Part shown: one piece after another, positions 43,921-52,785 of the stretch
Numbering within the stretch: the first letter of the stretch is position 1
How the letters are laid out: the number at the start of each line of letters is the position of its first letter
NCBI GenBank assembly: GCA_002307065.1
Contig: DBTN01000013.1
Span: 60,644 to 113,459 of the forward strand
Length of the DNA stretch: 52,816 nt
Source of the DNA: Akkermansiaceae bacterium UBA1315
Lineage (GTDB): Bacteria; Verrucomicrobiota; Verrucomicrobiia; Verrucomicrobiales; Akkermansiaceae
Direction of reading: 5' to 3'
The notes under the pieces: model-generated
The model's database searches: none
Told to the model about the DNA's origin: nothing
What the model saw: only the letters and a program-made list of their open reading frames with translations
Program-made: the position numbers and the translations under genes

Positions 43921-45176
43921 GGTGATACTTTTTCGGGTTCTTCCTGCGCCAGCGCGCGGCGGTTGATTTTTCCGTTGGCCATCCGCTTGATGGCGTCGAC
44001 CTCCTCAATGCGGAAAGGCCGTTGGTGCGGGGTCAGTTCGGTCGAGCACCACTGACGAAGCTGCTCCGGAGTGACCTTGCCGCCGGAAACATAACGGAGC
44101 CAAACTTGCGTATGACCGAGGGCATTTTCCCGTTTGAAGACGACCGCGTCCTCGATCCCTTGGTATTCCAGAATTACATTTTCGACTTCCACGGGATACA
44201 CGTTTACCCCGGCGACGTTGATCATGTCATCGATCCGCGAGACCAATCGCAAGGAACCGGACGAACTGATATAACCGAGGTCCCGAGTGCGGATGGTTTC
44301 CGCTCCGTCATGCACGACGATCTCGACAGGGTTGTGTTCTGAATCACCGGCACCGATACGGAAATGAGGCAGCGCGACACCGATGTCAGAGGGGTCAGAA
44401 GGATTCTCACTCACCGAGATGCAGCCTGCCTCGGAGCACCCGTACTGTTGGAAAACGAAAGTGGCGCGCTCTTTCAAATGCTCAAACAGTGGCAGGCGCA
44501 TATTTGTCCCCGAGGTCATCACCGCGTGCAGCTTTCGATCTCGTGGATAGAGCAACGAGACGGTGTGAATTAGGACCGGTGAAGCGTAGAGCAACGGCCG
44601 CTCGGTTTCCATCATCTTTCGGATGATGTATTTGGGATTCAGATTGTGGATGACGATGGGTCTTTTCCCCTGCTCGATCGCGCTAAGAACACCGCTAATC
44701 AGGCCATACGAGTGGTTTACCGGACAAGCGATCAACGGCGTCATATCGGCAGACGCTGCGAAAGCTTTTGTGTAACCCGCAATCTCCCGATCAATCGACG
44801 CCCAACTCCGGGTGATGACTTTCGGCTCTCCCGTCGTGCCAGAACTCGTCTGGATCAGACAACCTTCCGCGTCTTGGACAGCTCCCGTCAGAGGCGTCAC
44901 AGAGTCGGAAGACTTGTGGATCAACGCATGACAACCGCCGCGTTTCGCTTGGCGAACCGCCGCCTCGAAGGGTGAACCCGGAGGCAGAGGGAAAAACGAT
45001 TTCCCCTCTCTTTTGCAATGCAGACAAAGGGAAAGGAGCAGAGCGGGATCGTCCAGACAAGCGGCTAAGCGCGTTCCGGGCCCGCCCGCCAAGACTCCGC
45101 TTGAGTGGAATGCGGATTCCGCCTGAGCCAGCCAGGCGGCGGTGAAGGATTCGTCATCTACGTGAAACATCGTCAT
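43917..45176 (-). CDS. asbC: AsbC-like 3,4-dihydroxybenzoate-AMP ligase
   Basis: 419-residue member of the acyl-adenylating family, similar in length to Bacillus AsbC and shorter than usual NRPS A domains at the N-terminus. The phosphate loop is TSSGTTGEPKVITRS, the A5-type motif is QQYGCSEAG, RTRDLGYI holds the ribose-binding Asp, and the catalytic lysine is in MANGKINRRAL. HSYGLISGVL is shared with aryl-acid ligases. It should adenylate 3,4-dihydroxybenzoate and load it on the carrier domain encoded by the next, 4-base-overlapping gene. Substrate is inferred from context with asbF. Confidence 0.88.
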   Translation of the reverse strand: MTMFHVDDESFTAAWLAQAESAFHSSGVLAGGPGTRLAACLDDPALLLSLCLHCKREGKSFFPLPPGSPFEAAVRQAKRGGCHALIHKSSDSVTPLTGAVQDAEGCLIQTSSGTTGEPKVITRSWASIDREIAGYTKAFAASADMTPLIACPVNHSYGLISGVLSAIEQGKRPIVIHNLNPKYIIRKMMETERPLLYASPVLIHTVSLLYPRDRKLHAVMTSGTNMRLPLFEHLKERATFVFQQYGCSEAGCISVSENPSDPSDIGVALPHFRIGAGDSEHNPVEIVVHDGAETIRTRDLGYISSSGSLRLVSRIDDMINVAGVNVYPVEVENVILEYQGIEDAVVFKRENALGHTQVWLRYVSGGKVTPEQLRQWCSTELTPHQRPFRIEEVDAIKRMANGKINRRALAQEEPEKVSP

Positions 45177-46948
45177 TATGGGTGAAATGGGTTGGAAACG
45201 GGGTGGTGAAATTCGTCCGCACGTCCGCCGAATAGCTTTTTCCGCATCAAGGATTCGGTGCGTAGCCGCGGTGCGCGATGGCCGATCAGATCGGAGATTT
45301 TCCCAGTAAATGGTGCCGAAAGAAACTGCCCCGCGGCGTTCCAGAAAGACGTTTCGGGAAATTGGTACTGCTCGCGTAGTAGTCGCTCAAGATCCACGAG
45401 ATTGTAGATAAAAACGGTGTCCATGAACAACTCGCGCAGGGACTCCAGCGAGGCCATCCGGTAGAAGCGATCGGGCGGAGCGTGACCGATGACCGCATCG
45501 ATCACGGCGAAGTCCGGGCGCAAATGCGATGACTCGTTCAACCGATCGTTCACCACGTATTCCAAGCTTTCGTGAAAATCGCGAGCGATCAGTCGCAGTG
45601 GCCAACCGTTTTGATGAACGATCACCAGATTTTGAGCGTGGGCTTCGATCGCGATTCCATGTTCCGCGAGCAGTCGCCAAACCGGTGGAATCGTCACTTC
45701 CAGCAGCCGATTAAGCCAGCAAGCCAACCCGAATCGATGGACCCAGTGGTCGATGAAAGGGCGTCCGTCGCATTCCATGGTCGCGAGGGCGTTGAAAGGA
45801 ACCGCACACTCACCAGCCTCCAACGTAGATCTCACGCTCTCCCGCCAGATGCAACCGAGCTCCCCCGTTTTCCAAGGGCAGCATTCATCGGATGCCGCCG
45901 GCTGATAGATCGCAGCGGCGTATTCCTTGAGAATCGTCAAGGGTGCGGTGTCGCGAAAAAAGCGATCGCTTCCGACAACCTCACTCAACCAGTTGGAAAC
46001 ATGAGGAGCGGTGCAAACGAGTGGAGCTTCGAAGGTCCTCAACGACGAGGTATTCACCAGCGACATTGGCAATTTCAGATAGGCTTTCCGCGGATCACGG
46101 GAGTTCATCAACGTGCGGAGCGACTGAGTCGGCCGGTAACGATCCCCCAAAGATCCCAGCGGCAACAGGATTCCCTGGTGCATTTCGGTTTCGTAGCGCG
46201 GCTGGACCGTGCGCCACTGCCAGGGATGAACCGGTAACAAGCCGTGCGTATCGAATCCGATCTGCCGTTCTTTCATCCGACGCTCCAGCTCGTGCAGAGT
46301 TTCATCGCCGATTTCTTCCGTCCAAAAAACGCGTTCTTCTCCGGGAAACTCAACCCTCAGGCGATCGCGGCGCACGGCCAACCACGCCAGCTCGAATATC
46401 CCCCCCGCCTCAGGCCCGAATTGGTGATGATCCTCATCGCTAAAACCGGATCGAGCTTTGAAACACGGGTGGTAGGGGTGACCTTCGTGGATCGATGGGT
46501 CGAGGTCTTCATATCGGAATGATCGCCGTTCCCCCTGATCAATCCGCAAATGAGAAAGGTTCCATTCACACAGGCGAACGGTCTGCGTGAGTTCCTTCTG
46601 AAGCGCGGCCAACTTTTCCGGATCTGCCCCGGTTGTGTCGGCCAGAGCAAAAGCAAAATCCAATCCGAGAGGACGACCGGTCTCAGCATCCGCTGCGGAA
46701 CCTTTGCGGATTTCACATCGATCAAACGCACCCATCCGCGCCTCAAAGCACACTTCGAAGCCCGCGATTTTTAGGGTGACCGGAGCAAATCCGTCGTCCA
46801 TCTCAGCCCCCCCGAAAAGAAGCGCATCCGCTGGGAGTAGCCCTTCGAAAATAAACGCTTCTAACAACTGCCTGCTCACCCGTTCCTCAAAAGTCTCCTT
46901 CGCACGCTTTGGTCCCACCGCAGAGGAAACCGCTTGTCCGGCCGTCAT
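45176..46948 (-). CDS. asbB: NIS siderophore synthetase, AsbB-like (IucA/IucC family)
   Basis: 590 residues with IucA/IucC blocks: HPYHPCFKARSGFS (ATP/carboxylate site), GLLPVHPWQWRTV, MSLVNTSSLRTFEAP, IEAHAQNLVIVHQNGWPLRL and RDFHESLEY. It joins a carboxylate to an amine through an acyl-adenylate. In petrobactin synthesis AsbB adds the second polyamine or catecholyl-polyamine arm to the citrate intermediate. Start overlaps the AsbA-like stop by 4 bases (ATGA) and the stop overlaps asbC by 1. Assignment as B rests on its order and on the better match of its neighbour to AsbA. Confidence 0.88.
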   Translation of the reverse strand: MTAGQAVSSAVGPKRAKETFEERVSRQLLEAFIFEGLLPADALLFGGAEMDDGFAPVTLKIAGFEVCFEARMGAFDRCEIRKGSAADAETGRPLGLDFAFALADTTGADPEKLAALQKELTQTVRLCEWNLSHLRIDQGERRSFRYEDLDPSIHEGHPYHPCFKARSGFSDEDHHQFGPEAGGIFELAWLAVRRDRLRVEFPGEERVFWTEEIGDETLHELERRMKERQIGFDTHGLLPVHPWQWRTVQPRYETEMHQGILLPLGSLGDRYRPTQSLRTLMNSRDPRKAYLKLPMSLVNTSSLRTFEAPLVCTAPHVSNWLSEVVGSDRFFRDTAPLTILKEYAAAIYQPAASDECCPWKTGELGCIWRESVRSTLEAGECAVPFNALATMECDGRPFIDHWVHRFGLACWLNRLLEVTIPPVWRLLAEHGIAIEAHAQNLVIVHQNGWPLRLIARDFHESLEYVVNDRLNESSHLRPDFAVIDAVIGHAPPDRFYRMASLESLRELFMDTVFIYNLVDLERLLREQYQFPETSFWNAAGQFLSAPFTGKISDLIGHRAPRLRTESLMRKKLFGGRADEFHHPVSNPFHP

Positions 46949-48792
46949 GAGCGAACTCCTTTCCCGATTCTCCCGCGGGACGCCGCAATCCGTCGAAAAG
47001 GATTCGGCACATCGACATAAACTGCCATTTCCTGAGCCGCTTCGAGTTCATCGACATCCCGAGCACGAGTGAGAAGATTCGCCTTGCTCGCAATCACCGG
47101 ACTCTCCAACAGATAGTCGACAAATTCTGCACCCGGTCCGGTCAGTTGGGGACGCAGTTCGATCAACCATTCGCGGCTCAGCGAAAGCGCGTCTGTTTCC
47201 GCGAAGAGCCTGTCCGTCCCAAGACGGTAGATCACAGAAAATAACTGATTGATCACCAGATAATAACCAAAGCGCCGACAGATCGAACAAACGTCAAAAA
47301 ACAATCCCTCAAGATCCGCAATCCCAGCCTCGATTTTTCGCAGGCTCGCGCGATGGTCGTTTGCGAGGTAAAAGCCCTGGTTGTCGCGGAAAAAATAGTG
47401 CGTCGGATACCCGTTGCTCACATCGAACAGGCTATTCTGCTGGTGCGCTTCAAGGGCGATTCCGTGTTGATCAAAAAGTAAAATCAGAGGTTCGATCGCG
47501 CATTGCCAATATTGCTCGAACCAATCGCGCGCGACCATTCCCAGCGGGCGACCTTCCAGATCGCTCAAGTCCCGGATAATCGCTCCTAGCCGACTGATCG
47601 CGGAACGCCCCCCCGACTCTGCATCACCCACCGGATCCTGCGTCAACGCCGCCAAGCAGACGATCCCATCACCCTTCGCACCGCGAAACGGGTTCGTCCG
47701 GACGATCACCTCAAAACCGGTCTCCTGCTGCCCCGGAAGTTGAACACCGAGGTAAGCGGGATCGTCCACCACGTGGAAATAGGGATACACGGTGAAAAAT
47801 TCGAGCTTTCGCATCAATCGCGCCATCACCACCCCCACATTGAGTTCGTGGCTGCGATTCCGCCGCAGCGAATTGGTGATCTTCACCGGAATCGAGAACT
47901 TGAACATCCACTCGGATTCCCGGCGAAACACCGTCCGCACCGAAGAGGTCGGATAAAACATCTGCCCACTTGGGCCAAGATCGCGCATCCATCCTCGGGC
48001 GATGGCATCTTGAACATGCGCTTGTGCGAGCAGCCAGTGTGCCTGCAGCGGATGAACGGGAATCACCACTTCGCCTTCGGCGATGGCTCCAGCTCCAAAC
48101 AGCTCCCGCGCAATCTCCGTGGCGGATTGCTCAGAAGCGGAGTCTTGAATGACCCGATCCGATCGCACCGCGAAAAACCACAACCGAAAACCCCCTTTCA
48201 GCTCTGGGCAATAATCCGCTTGTTGCCACCAAGCGATCCCCTGTCGGCTCTTCGGCGTGGGGTGCATCCAATGGCCCAGCAACAGCGATTGCTCCGCTGC
48301 AAGAAATCCGTTTTCCGCCAGCCACGGATCACCGCTGCGCTGCCGAACTGCCATCGCCATCGCCTGAAAACTATCCACCAACCGACTGGTCAGCTCCATC
48401 TCTCGCGAAGAGGTCCAGCCGTTTCCTTTGAGTATGGGATAAAGTTCCCGGACCAACATCAGCGCCGCCCGGAAGGGAGCAACAGGAACCGGTTCGCCGC
48501 CTTCTTCCCCCGACACGAACACCCGATCGATGCAATGTTTCCCGACCATCGATCGATAATTCACCTCAAGAAACAGCATCGAACCGTCCGACAACTTGAG
48601 ATCGACGATCCAATTTTCCGTCAAATCCGTGCGCGGACCCGACCGTTGCGTCCGGATTGAACGACGTGACCATTTCCCCGGATCTACCTCGCGGAGATAC
48701 GTATTTGCCAAAGCTTCAAAACCCGCGCGTTCGGCGAACGCATCACCGTCGAATTCCGGTTTCGTCACCGTATTTTTTTCGGGCTCAATCAT
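46945..48792 (-). CDS. asbA: NIS siderophore synthetase, AsbA-like (citrate-spermidine condensation)
   Basis: 615 residues from ATG 48792. The longer frame to 49029 runs into the MATE gene and gives a Trp/Cys-rich nonsense leader. The protein tracks Bacillus AsbA: GHWMHPTPKSRQG, YCPELKGGFRL, VIPVHPLQAHWLLAQ, FYPTSSVRTVF, KFSIPVKITNSLRR, IALEAHQQNSL, YFFRDNQGFY and KANLLTRARDVDEL. AsbA adenylates citrate and links it to spermidine, the first step of petrobactin. Its ATG lies inside the last codons of the MATE gene (8-base overlap), and its TGA overlaps the next start. Confidence 0.9.
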   Translation of the reverse strand: MIEPEKNTVTKPEFDGDAFAERAGFEALANTYLREVDPGKWSRRSIRTQRSGPRTDLTENWIVDLKLSDGSMLFLEVNYRSMVGKHCIDRVFVSGEEGGEPVPVAPFRAALMLVRELYPILKGNGWTSSREMELTSRLVDSFQAMAMAVRQRSGDPWLAENGFLAAEQSLLLGHWMHPTPKSRQGIAWWQQADYCPELKGGFRLWFFAVRSDRVIQDSASEQSATEIARELFGAGAIAEGEVVIPVHPLQAHWLLAQAHVQDAIARGWMRDLGPSGQMFYPTSSVRTVFRRESEWMFKFSIPVKITNSLRRNRSHELNVGVVMARLMRKLEFFTVYPYFHVVDDPAYLGVQLPGQQETGFEVIVRTNPFRGAKGDGIVCLAALTQDPVGDAESGGRSAISRLGAIIRDLSDLEGRPLGMVARDWFEQYWQCAIEPLILLFDQHGIALEAHQQNSLFDVSNGYPTHYFFRDNQGFYLANDHRASLRKIEAGIADLEGLFFDVCSICRRFGYYLVINQLFSVIYRLGTDRLFAETDALSLSREWLIELRPQLTGPGAEFVDYLLESPVIASKANLLTRARDVDELEAAQEMAVYVDVPNPFRRIAASRGRIGKGVRS

Positions 48793-50164
48793 GGGTCGGT
48801 TCGGCAAGGGGAAGAGAAGGCTCCACGGCGGAAACCGGGCGGTAGCGCCAGAAAAACGTGAGTGCCATGACCAAGGTGATCCATTCCGCCAAGGGAAAGG
48901 CGACCACCACAGGAGTCTCCGGTGATAAGAAGAAAACCCCGAGTGCGATGCCAATGGGCAGGAGCAGGCTACGTGACAATGAGAGCATCGCCGCTGCTGA
49001 CGCCAATTCGCGGGACGCCAGATACACACAAATCAATACATTAAAACCACTTGCTAAAAACAACGGCCACATCCACCGGACGAACTGGTGGGCGATCGCC
49101 TCCGCCCCCTGCCCTCCCTCACGCAAGAACATGCCAATGGTCCGTTCTCCCCAGACCACTAATAACAGTGTCACGGAAATTGCCAGAATCCCGATGACCG
49201 CAGCGGACAAGCCCATCAATCCGCGGACGCGGTCCCAACGTCCGACTCCCATGTTTCGCCCCAATAACACATGCAGAGAATCCACGACGCCGTAATAAAT
49301 CATCAGACTGATGAAGATGAACGCGTTCACAATGCCCCACGCCGCGACTCCATCCGTGCCGTGACTTTGCAGGAGCAAACGGTTCATCGTAAAGATCACC
49401 GCACCAACCGAGAATTCGTTGACGAACTCCGAAGCTCCAATGCCAGCCGTTCGAAACAAGCGAGACCAGCCCACCCGCGGAAATCGAAAGGATAGATGTC
49501 GATCCTTCTCTCGAAAATAGGAAGATAACACCGAAAGCTGCACCAGTTGTGCAATCAACGTGCCCAGCGCAGAGCCTTGTAGCCCGAGACCCAGATGAGC
49601 CACCAATAAATAGTCGGCCGCGATGTTTACGGCACCTCCCGTCAATAGTGCCTTCGTGCCGAGTTCCGGCCGGTCATCGGCGCGAATGAAATAGTAAAGT
49701 ACGAGTGAGACCAACTGGACGATCAAGGCGATCGAAAGGATAGGGAAATACTCGCCCATTCTCACCGGGAGAGAACCTTCCGCGCCCAAGAGGCGAAAGA
49801 GAGAAGCGGAAAAAATATTTCCGAAAACCGCCGCAGTCACGCCGAGGATTGCCACGGCAAAAACCGTCATGCTGAAAATCGAGGAAGCTCCTTCACGATC
49901 CGCCGCCCCCAGACATTTTGAAACTCGGACCACTCCGCCGACCGAGAGCATCAACGCGATCCCAAAAAGCAGCGACATCCACGGAATCAGCAGGCTAACC
50001 GCAGCCAGTGCATCCGGACCGACGAAACGCCCCACGATCACGCTGTCCACGAAGCTCGTGGTGGAAATCGCCGTGAGGCTGAGAGCGGACGGAATGACAA
50101 AGCGTAAGAACGTCCGAACAAGCGGACCGTCCGTGACAATCGATGGAATACCTCGATGAGACAT
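48785..50164 (-). CDS. MATE-family exporter, likely for the siderophore
   Basis: 459 residues with about 12 transmembrane helices in two similar halves, as in MATE transporters (LTAISTTSFVDSVIVGRFVG in helix 1 with the conserved polar residues, then GGVVRVSKCLGAADREGA in the loop). MATE proteins export cationic or amphipathic compounds using Na+ or H+. It lies between the receptor and asbA and overlaps asbA by 8 bases, so it is made with the synthetases; export of the finished polycationic siderophore is the simplest role. The Bacillus petrobactin exporter ApeX is of a different family. Confidence 0.9.
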   Translation of the reverse strand: MSHRGIPSIVTDGPLVRTFLRFVIPSALSLTAISTTSFVDSVIVGRFVGPDALAAVSLLIPWMSLLFGIALMLSVGGVVRVSKCLGAADREGASSIFSMTVFAVAILGVTAAVFGNIFSASLFRLLGAEGSLPVRMGEYFPILSIALIVQLVSLVLYYFIRADDRPELGTKALLTGGAVNIAADYLLVAHLGLGLQGSALGTLIAQLVQLSVLSSYFREKDRHLSFRFPRVGWSRLFRTAGIGASEFVNEFSVGAVIFTMNRLLLQSHGTDGVAAWGIVNAFIFISLMIYYGVVDSLHVLLGRNMGVGRWDRVRGLMGLSAAVIGILAISVTLLLVVWGERTIGMFLREGGQGAEAIAHQFVRWMWPLFLASGFNVLICVYLASRELASAAAMLSLSRSLLLPIGIALGVFFLSPETPVVVAFPLAEWITLVMALTFFWRYRPVSAVEPSLPLAEPTHD

Positions 50165-50187
50165 GATTCAAAAATTGCGAGCGTAGA

Positions 50188-50222
50188 GGCTGTGGCAGCC
50201 GATTTTTTCACCTGCCACAGCC
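50188..50222 (-). promoter_or_regulatory. Strong intercistronic hairpin between the receptor and MATE genes
   Basis: On the coding strand GGCTGTGGCAG pairs perfectly with CTGCCACAGCC (11 base pairs) around a 13-base A-rich loop, in the 85-base gap after the receptor stop. An ATTTTTG run follows 12 bases later, too far for a classical terminator. It may protect the receptor mRNA 3' end or lower read-through into the biosynthesis genes. Confidence 0.6.
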
Positions 50223-50249
50223 AGTCGGATGAGATGGATCGCAGTCGCT

Positions 50250-52385
50250 TTAGAACTCCACTTTGACGGAGAAGGTCGCCGCGATCGGTGCGCCATAAGC
50301 GAGGTAGCCGGCGTCGCCCGAGTAATACTCTCCGGATTCATAATACCGCTCATCCAAAACGTTCTGCACGTTGAGGCGCAGGGTCCAATCGGTATCGGCC
50401 GCTTTGAACCGGTAACGAGCGCCGATATCGACCACCGAATAACGATCGGTGGCAAACTGTTCGCTCTGATCCAGATATTGCTTGTCCACAAAGCGGACAT
50501 TCCCGGTGAGCGCGAGACCTGGAATCACCGGGATGTCGAGAACCGACCACAGGTTAACCTGATATTCCGGCACGTATTGCGGCGTCAGTCCACTGTCGAC
50601 CTGTTCGGCGTCGAGCAACATGGTCGAAAGTCCTGCTTGCCAATGTTCGGTGAGCTTTCCACGCAGTGCCAGTTCGACTCCACGATGACGTTGCACTTCA
50701 TTAAACGAGTCGACGCTGGTCACCGGATCAAGCGTGGCCTGATCTTGCTCGATCTGAAACACCGACAGTTCTCCCGAGAAGCGGCCATCGTACCATTCGG
50801 TCTTCACGCCGAGTTCTAGCTGCTCGGACTCCTGCACACCGAGGGGTTCGTATGCGTTCGACGCTGCACGCCTTGCAAATCCACCGTCCTGCAACCCTTT
50901 GGTATAAGTCAAATAAGTGTGAACCTTTTCGATAGGTGAATACATCAGGGCAACCGTCGGTGACCAATCATTCACCGTATCATCGGAAGCGGGATCGCTC
51001 GGATAAGTATTTTCATATCTTCCGAAACGTCCGCCAAAGAGGAACGACCAGGTTTCGTTAAACTTGACGGTATCGGTCGCAAAGAATCCCATTTCCTTGT
51101 ATTGGAAATCAATCACTCTCCAAGAAACAGGAGTCGGGACGGGAAGTGGATTGAGTTCATAGGCGTTGTTCGATCCCACCGTCGGAGAACTCCGCTCGCC
51201 GTAAGTGTCGTAATTGAAATACTGAGCACCCACGACCACGTCGTGTTTCAAGGAGCCCGTCTCAAAGTTACCCTCCAGATGGATACTTCCACCCCACGAC
51301 TCCCAAGTAAATGGTTCGTCGGTGAGCAGCGAACCTTCGGTAAAATCGCCATTCTCTTGAACGGAATAAGGGAACGTCAGGCGGGAGTCGCGGCTGGTAT
51401 CTTGGTAGTTGATGGATGCACGCAGTTTCCAGTCTTCGTTAAACTGGATGTCCGCACCGATCGCAGCGTCGAAAATCTCCTGATCATTGCGGGTCCAATC
51501 CTGCATGATATTGGTTTTCACACCCGTATCCAGCACGCGCCCGGTCGACGTGACCATCGGACCGTAATACCCGTTGCGGGTGAGATCTTGAGCTCCCACC
51601 GAACTCCACAAGGTCAAAACTTCCGTTGGCTTCCACTCGGTGAAGAGCGAGCCCATCCGGCGGTCGCCGCCCGCGTTGTCATAAAAACTATCGAATTCGT
51701 CAGCAGCCAGCACCAGTCGATAGCCGAACGTGCCATCTTTCACCGTGTCACTGACATCGAGCTGGGAATACAGACTACCAAAGGTGTCGACATCGAATTG
51801 CAAGCTGGTGGAAAGATCCTCCGTCGGGCGCTTGCGCACCAGATTGATCGCACCGCCCGGAGGCATGAAACCAAAACGTAAGGCGGCAGGCCCTTTGAGA
51901 ACTTCCACTCGGGATTTGTCGTCAAGATAAGGAGCGACCGTCTGGATCATCGGCAGGCCATCGATTCGGTAGCCGTTGAAATTGCTCATCTGGAATCCAC
52001 GAAGACCCAGAGTTTGGTTGCCATAAAATCCTCCTGGCATCTGGATCGCAACGCTTGGGTCGTTTTCCAGCACTTCCTTTAGAGTGAAGGCACGCTGGTC
52101 TTCGATCAATTCTTCTGTGTAGACGCCTACACTAAAAGGAGTCTCGATCAGCGGCGTATCCGCGAACAAGGCGGCGGATGACGATTGCGCGTGATAAAGA
52201 ACGGTCGGCTTTCCGGTCACGACCAAAGCCGGCAGAGTTGCGTCCGAACTGGCCGATGTCTCGGTCGACTCGGAAGCGGGCGTCGTCTGAGCCAGCAAGC
52301 TGGTGGCCGCCAGCCCACAGCCCGAAAGGACGACGGCGGGAAGGTGGCGCGAGGAGGAGGGTTTGCGTAGTTTACGTTTTATCAT
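50250..52385 (-). CDS. TonB-dependent siderophore receptor
   Basis: 711 residues from ATG 52385, giving a signal peptide (basic start, then HLPAVVLSGCGLAATSLLAQ); the longer frame adds 38 unrelated residues. The TonB box is probably ALVVTG. The plug follows (FSVGVYTEELIEDQRAF, TLGLRGFQM, ALRFGFMPPGGAINLVRKRP), then a 22-strand barrel with NVQNVLDERYYE and the aromatic C-terminus FSVKVEF that BAM recognises. The layout is that of the FpvA/FhuA-like ferric-siderophore receptors. As the first gene of the cluster it should take up the ferric form of the product. No Shine-Dalgarno and no clear Fur box were seen upstream. Confidence 0.93.
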   Translation of the reverse strand: MIKRKLRKPSSSRHLPAVVLSGCGLAATSLLAQTTPASESTETSASSDATLPALVVTGKPTVLYHAQSSSAALFADTPLIETPFSVGVYTEELIEDQRAFTLKEVLENDPSVAIQMPGGFYGNQTLGLRGFQMSNFNGYRIDGLPMIQTVAPYLDDKSRVEVLKGPAALRFGFMPPGGAINLVRKRPTEDLSTSLQFDVDTFGSLYSQLDVSDTVKDGTFGYRLVLAADEFDSFYDNAGGDRRMGSLFTEWKPTEVLTLWSSVGAQDLTRNGYYGPMVTSTGRVLDTGVKTNIMQDWTRNDQEIFDAAIGADIQFNEDWKLRASINYQDTSRDSRLTFPYSVQENGDFTEGSLLTDEPFTWESWGGSIHLEGNFETGSLKHDVVVGAQYFNYDTYGERSSPTVGSNNAYELNPLPVPTPVSWRVIDFQYKEMGFFATDTVKFNETWSFLFGGRFGRYENTYPSDPASDDTVNDWSPTVALMYSPIEKVHTYLTYTKGLQDGGFARRAASNAYEPLGVQESEQLELGVKTEWYDGRFSGELSVFQIEQDQATLDPVTSVDSFNEVQRHRGVELALRGKLTEHWQAGLSTMLLDAEQVDSGLTPQYVPEYQVNLWSVLDIPVIPGLALTGNVRFVDKQYLDQSEQFATDRYSVVDIGARYRFKAADTDWTLRLNVQNVLDERYYESGEYYSGDAGYLAYGAPIAATFSVKVEF

Positions 52386-52785
52386 GGTAGGAAGTTTTAC
52401 AGGCGTGGCGTGGCATTGCTGCCCTCGTCCATCGCTCTTCTGCCGACTCAAGATCGGATGAGGTGAATCAGCGGCGGGACCTTTGCAAAAGCGCTTCAAA
52501 CAAGCTAACGGCCGATTGTCTTATGATGACGCCTGCTTGTGTCCACGAAACTGGAAATACGACCCATTCAGTCACTCCGGTCCTTTTCCTCGCCGCAGTA
52601 AATCCTCGTCCACATCTGGCGGACCACCCGCAACAACGGCATCACCGAAGGCTTTATCGAAAAATGAAACTCATCCGCAATCTTTGGTTTGGCCCCCTGT
52701 TTGGGGCCCTTCCAAGCTTGAGTGGAGATCCGGTGCAGACCGGATTTCCATCATTGGGATTCCCTGCAACCGGCTGGGAATAAAG
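52386..52785. other. 400-base intergenic region between the receptor gene and a tRNA gene
   Basis: No convincing gene: two short frames (starting 52463 and 52483) have no ribosome-binding site or coding bias. It should carry the leftward promoter of the siderophore cluster, but I see no clear -35/-10 pair or Fur box. Two hairpins are visible: GGCCCC-N6-GGGGCC (52691-52708) and ATCCGGT-GCAG-ACCGGAT (52728-52745); one may follow the tRNA transcript. Confidence 0.5.

Noticed and set aside
48793..49029. 79-residue N-terminal extension of the AsbA-like protein
   Set aside because: Runs antiphase through the MATE gene and is Trp/Cys/Ser-rich; the ATG at 48792 matches the AsbA start and gives a normal overlap.
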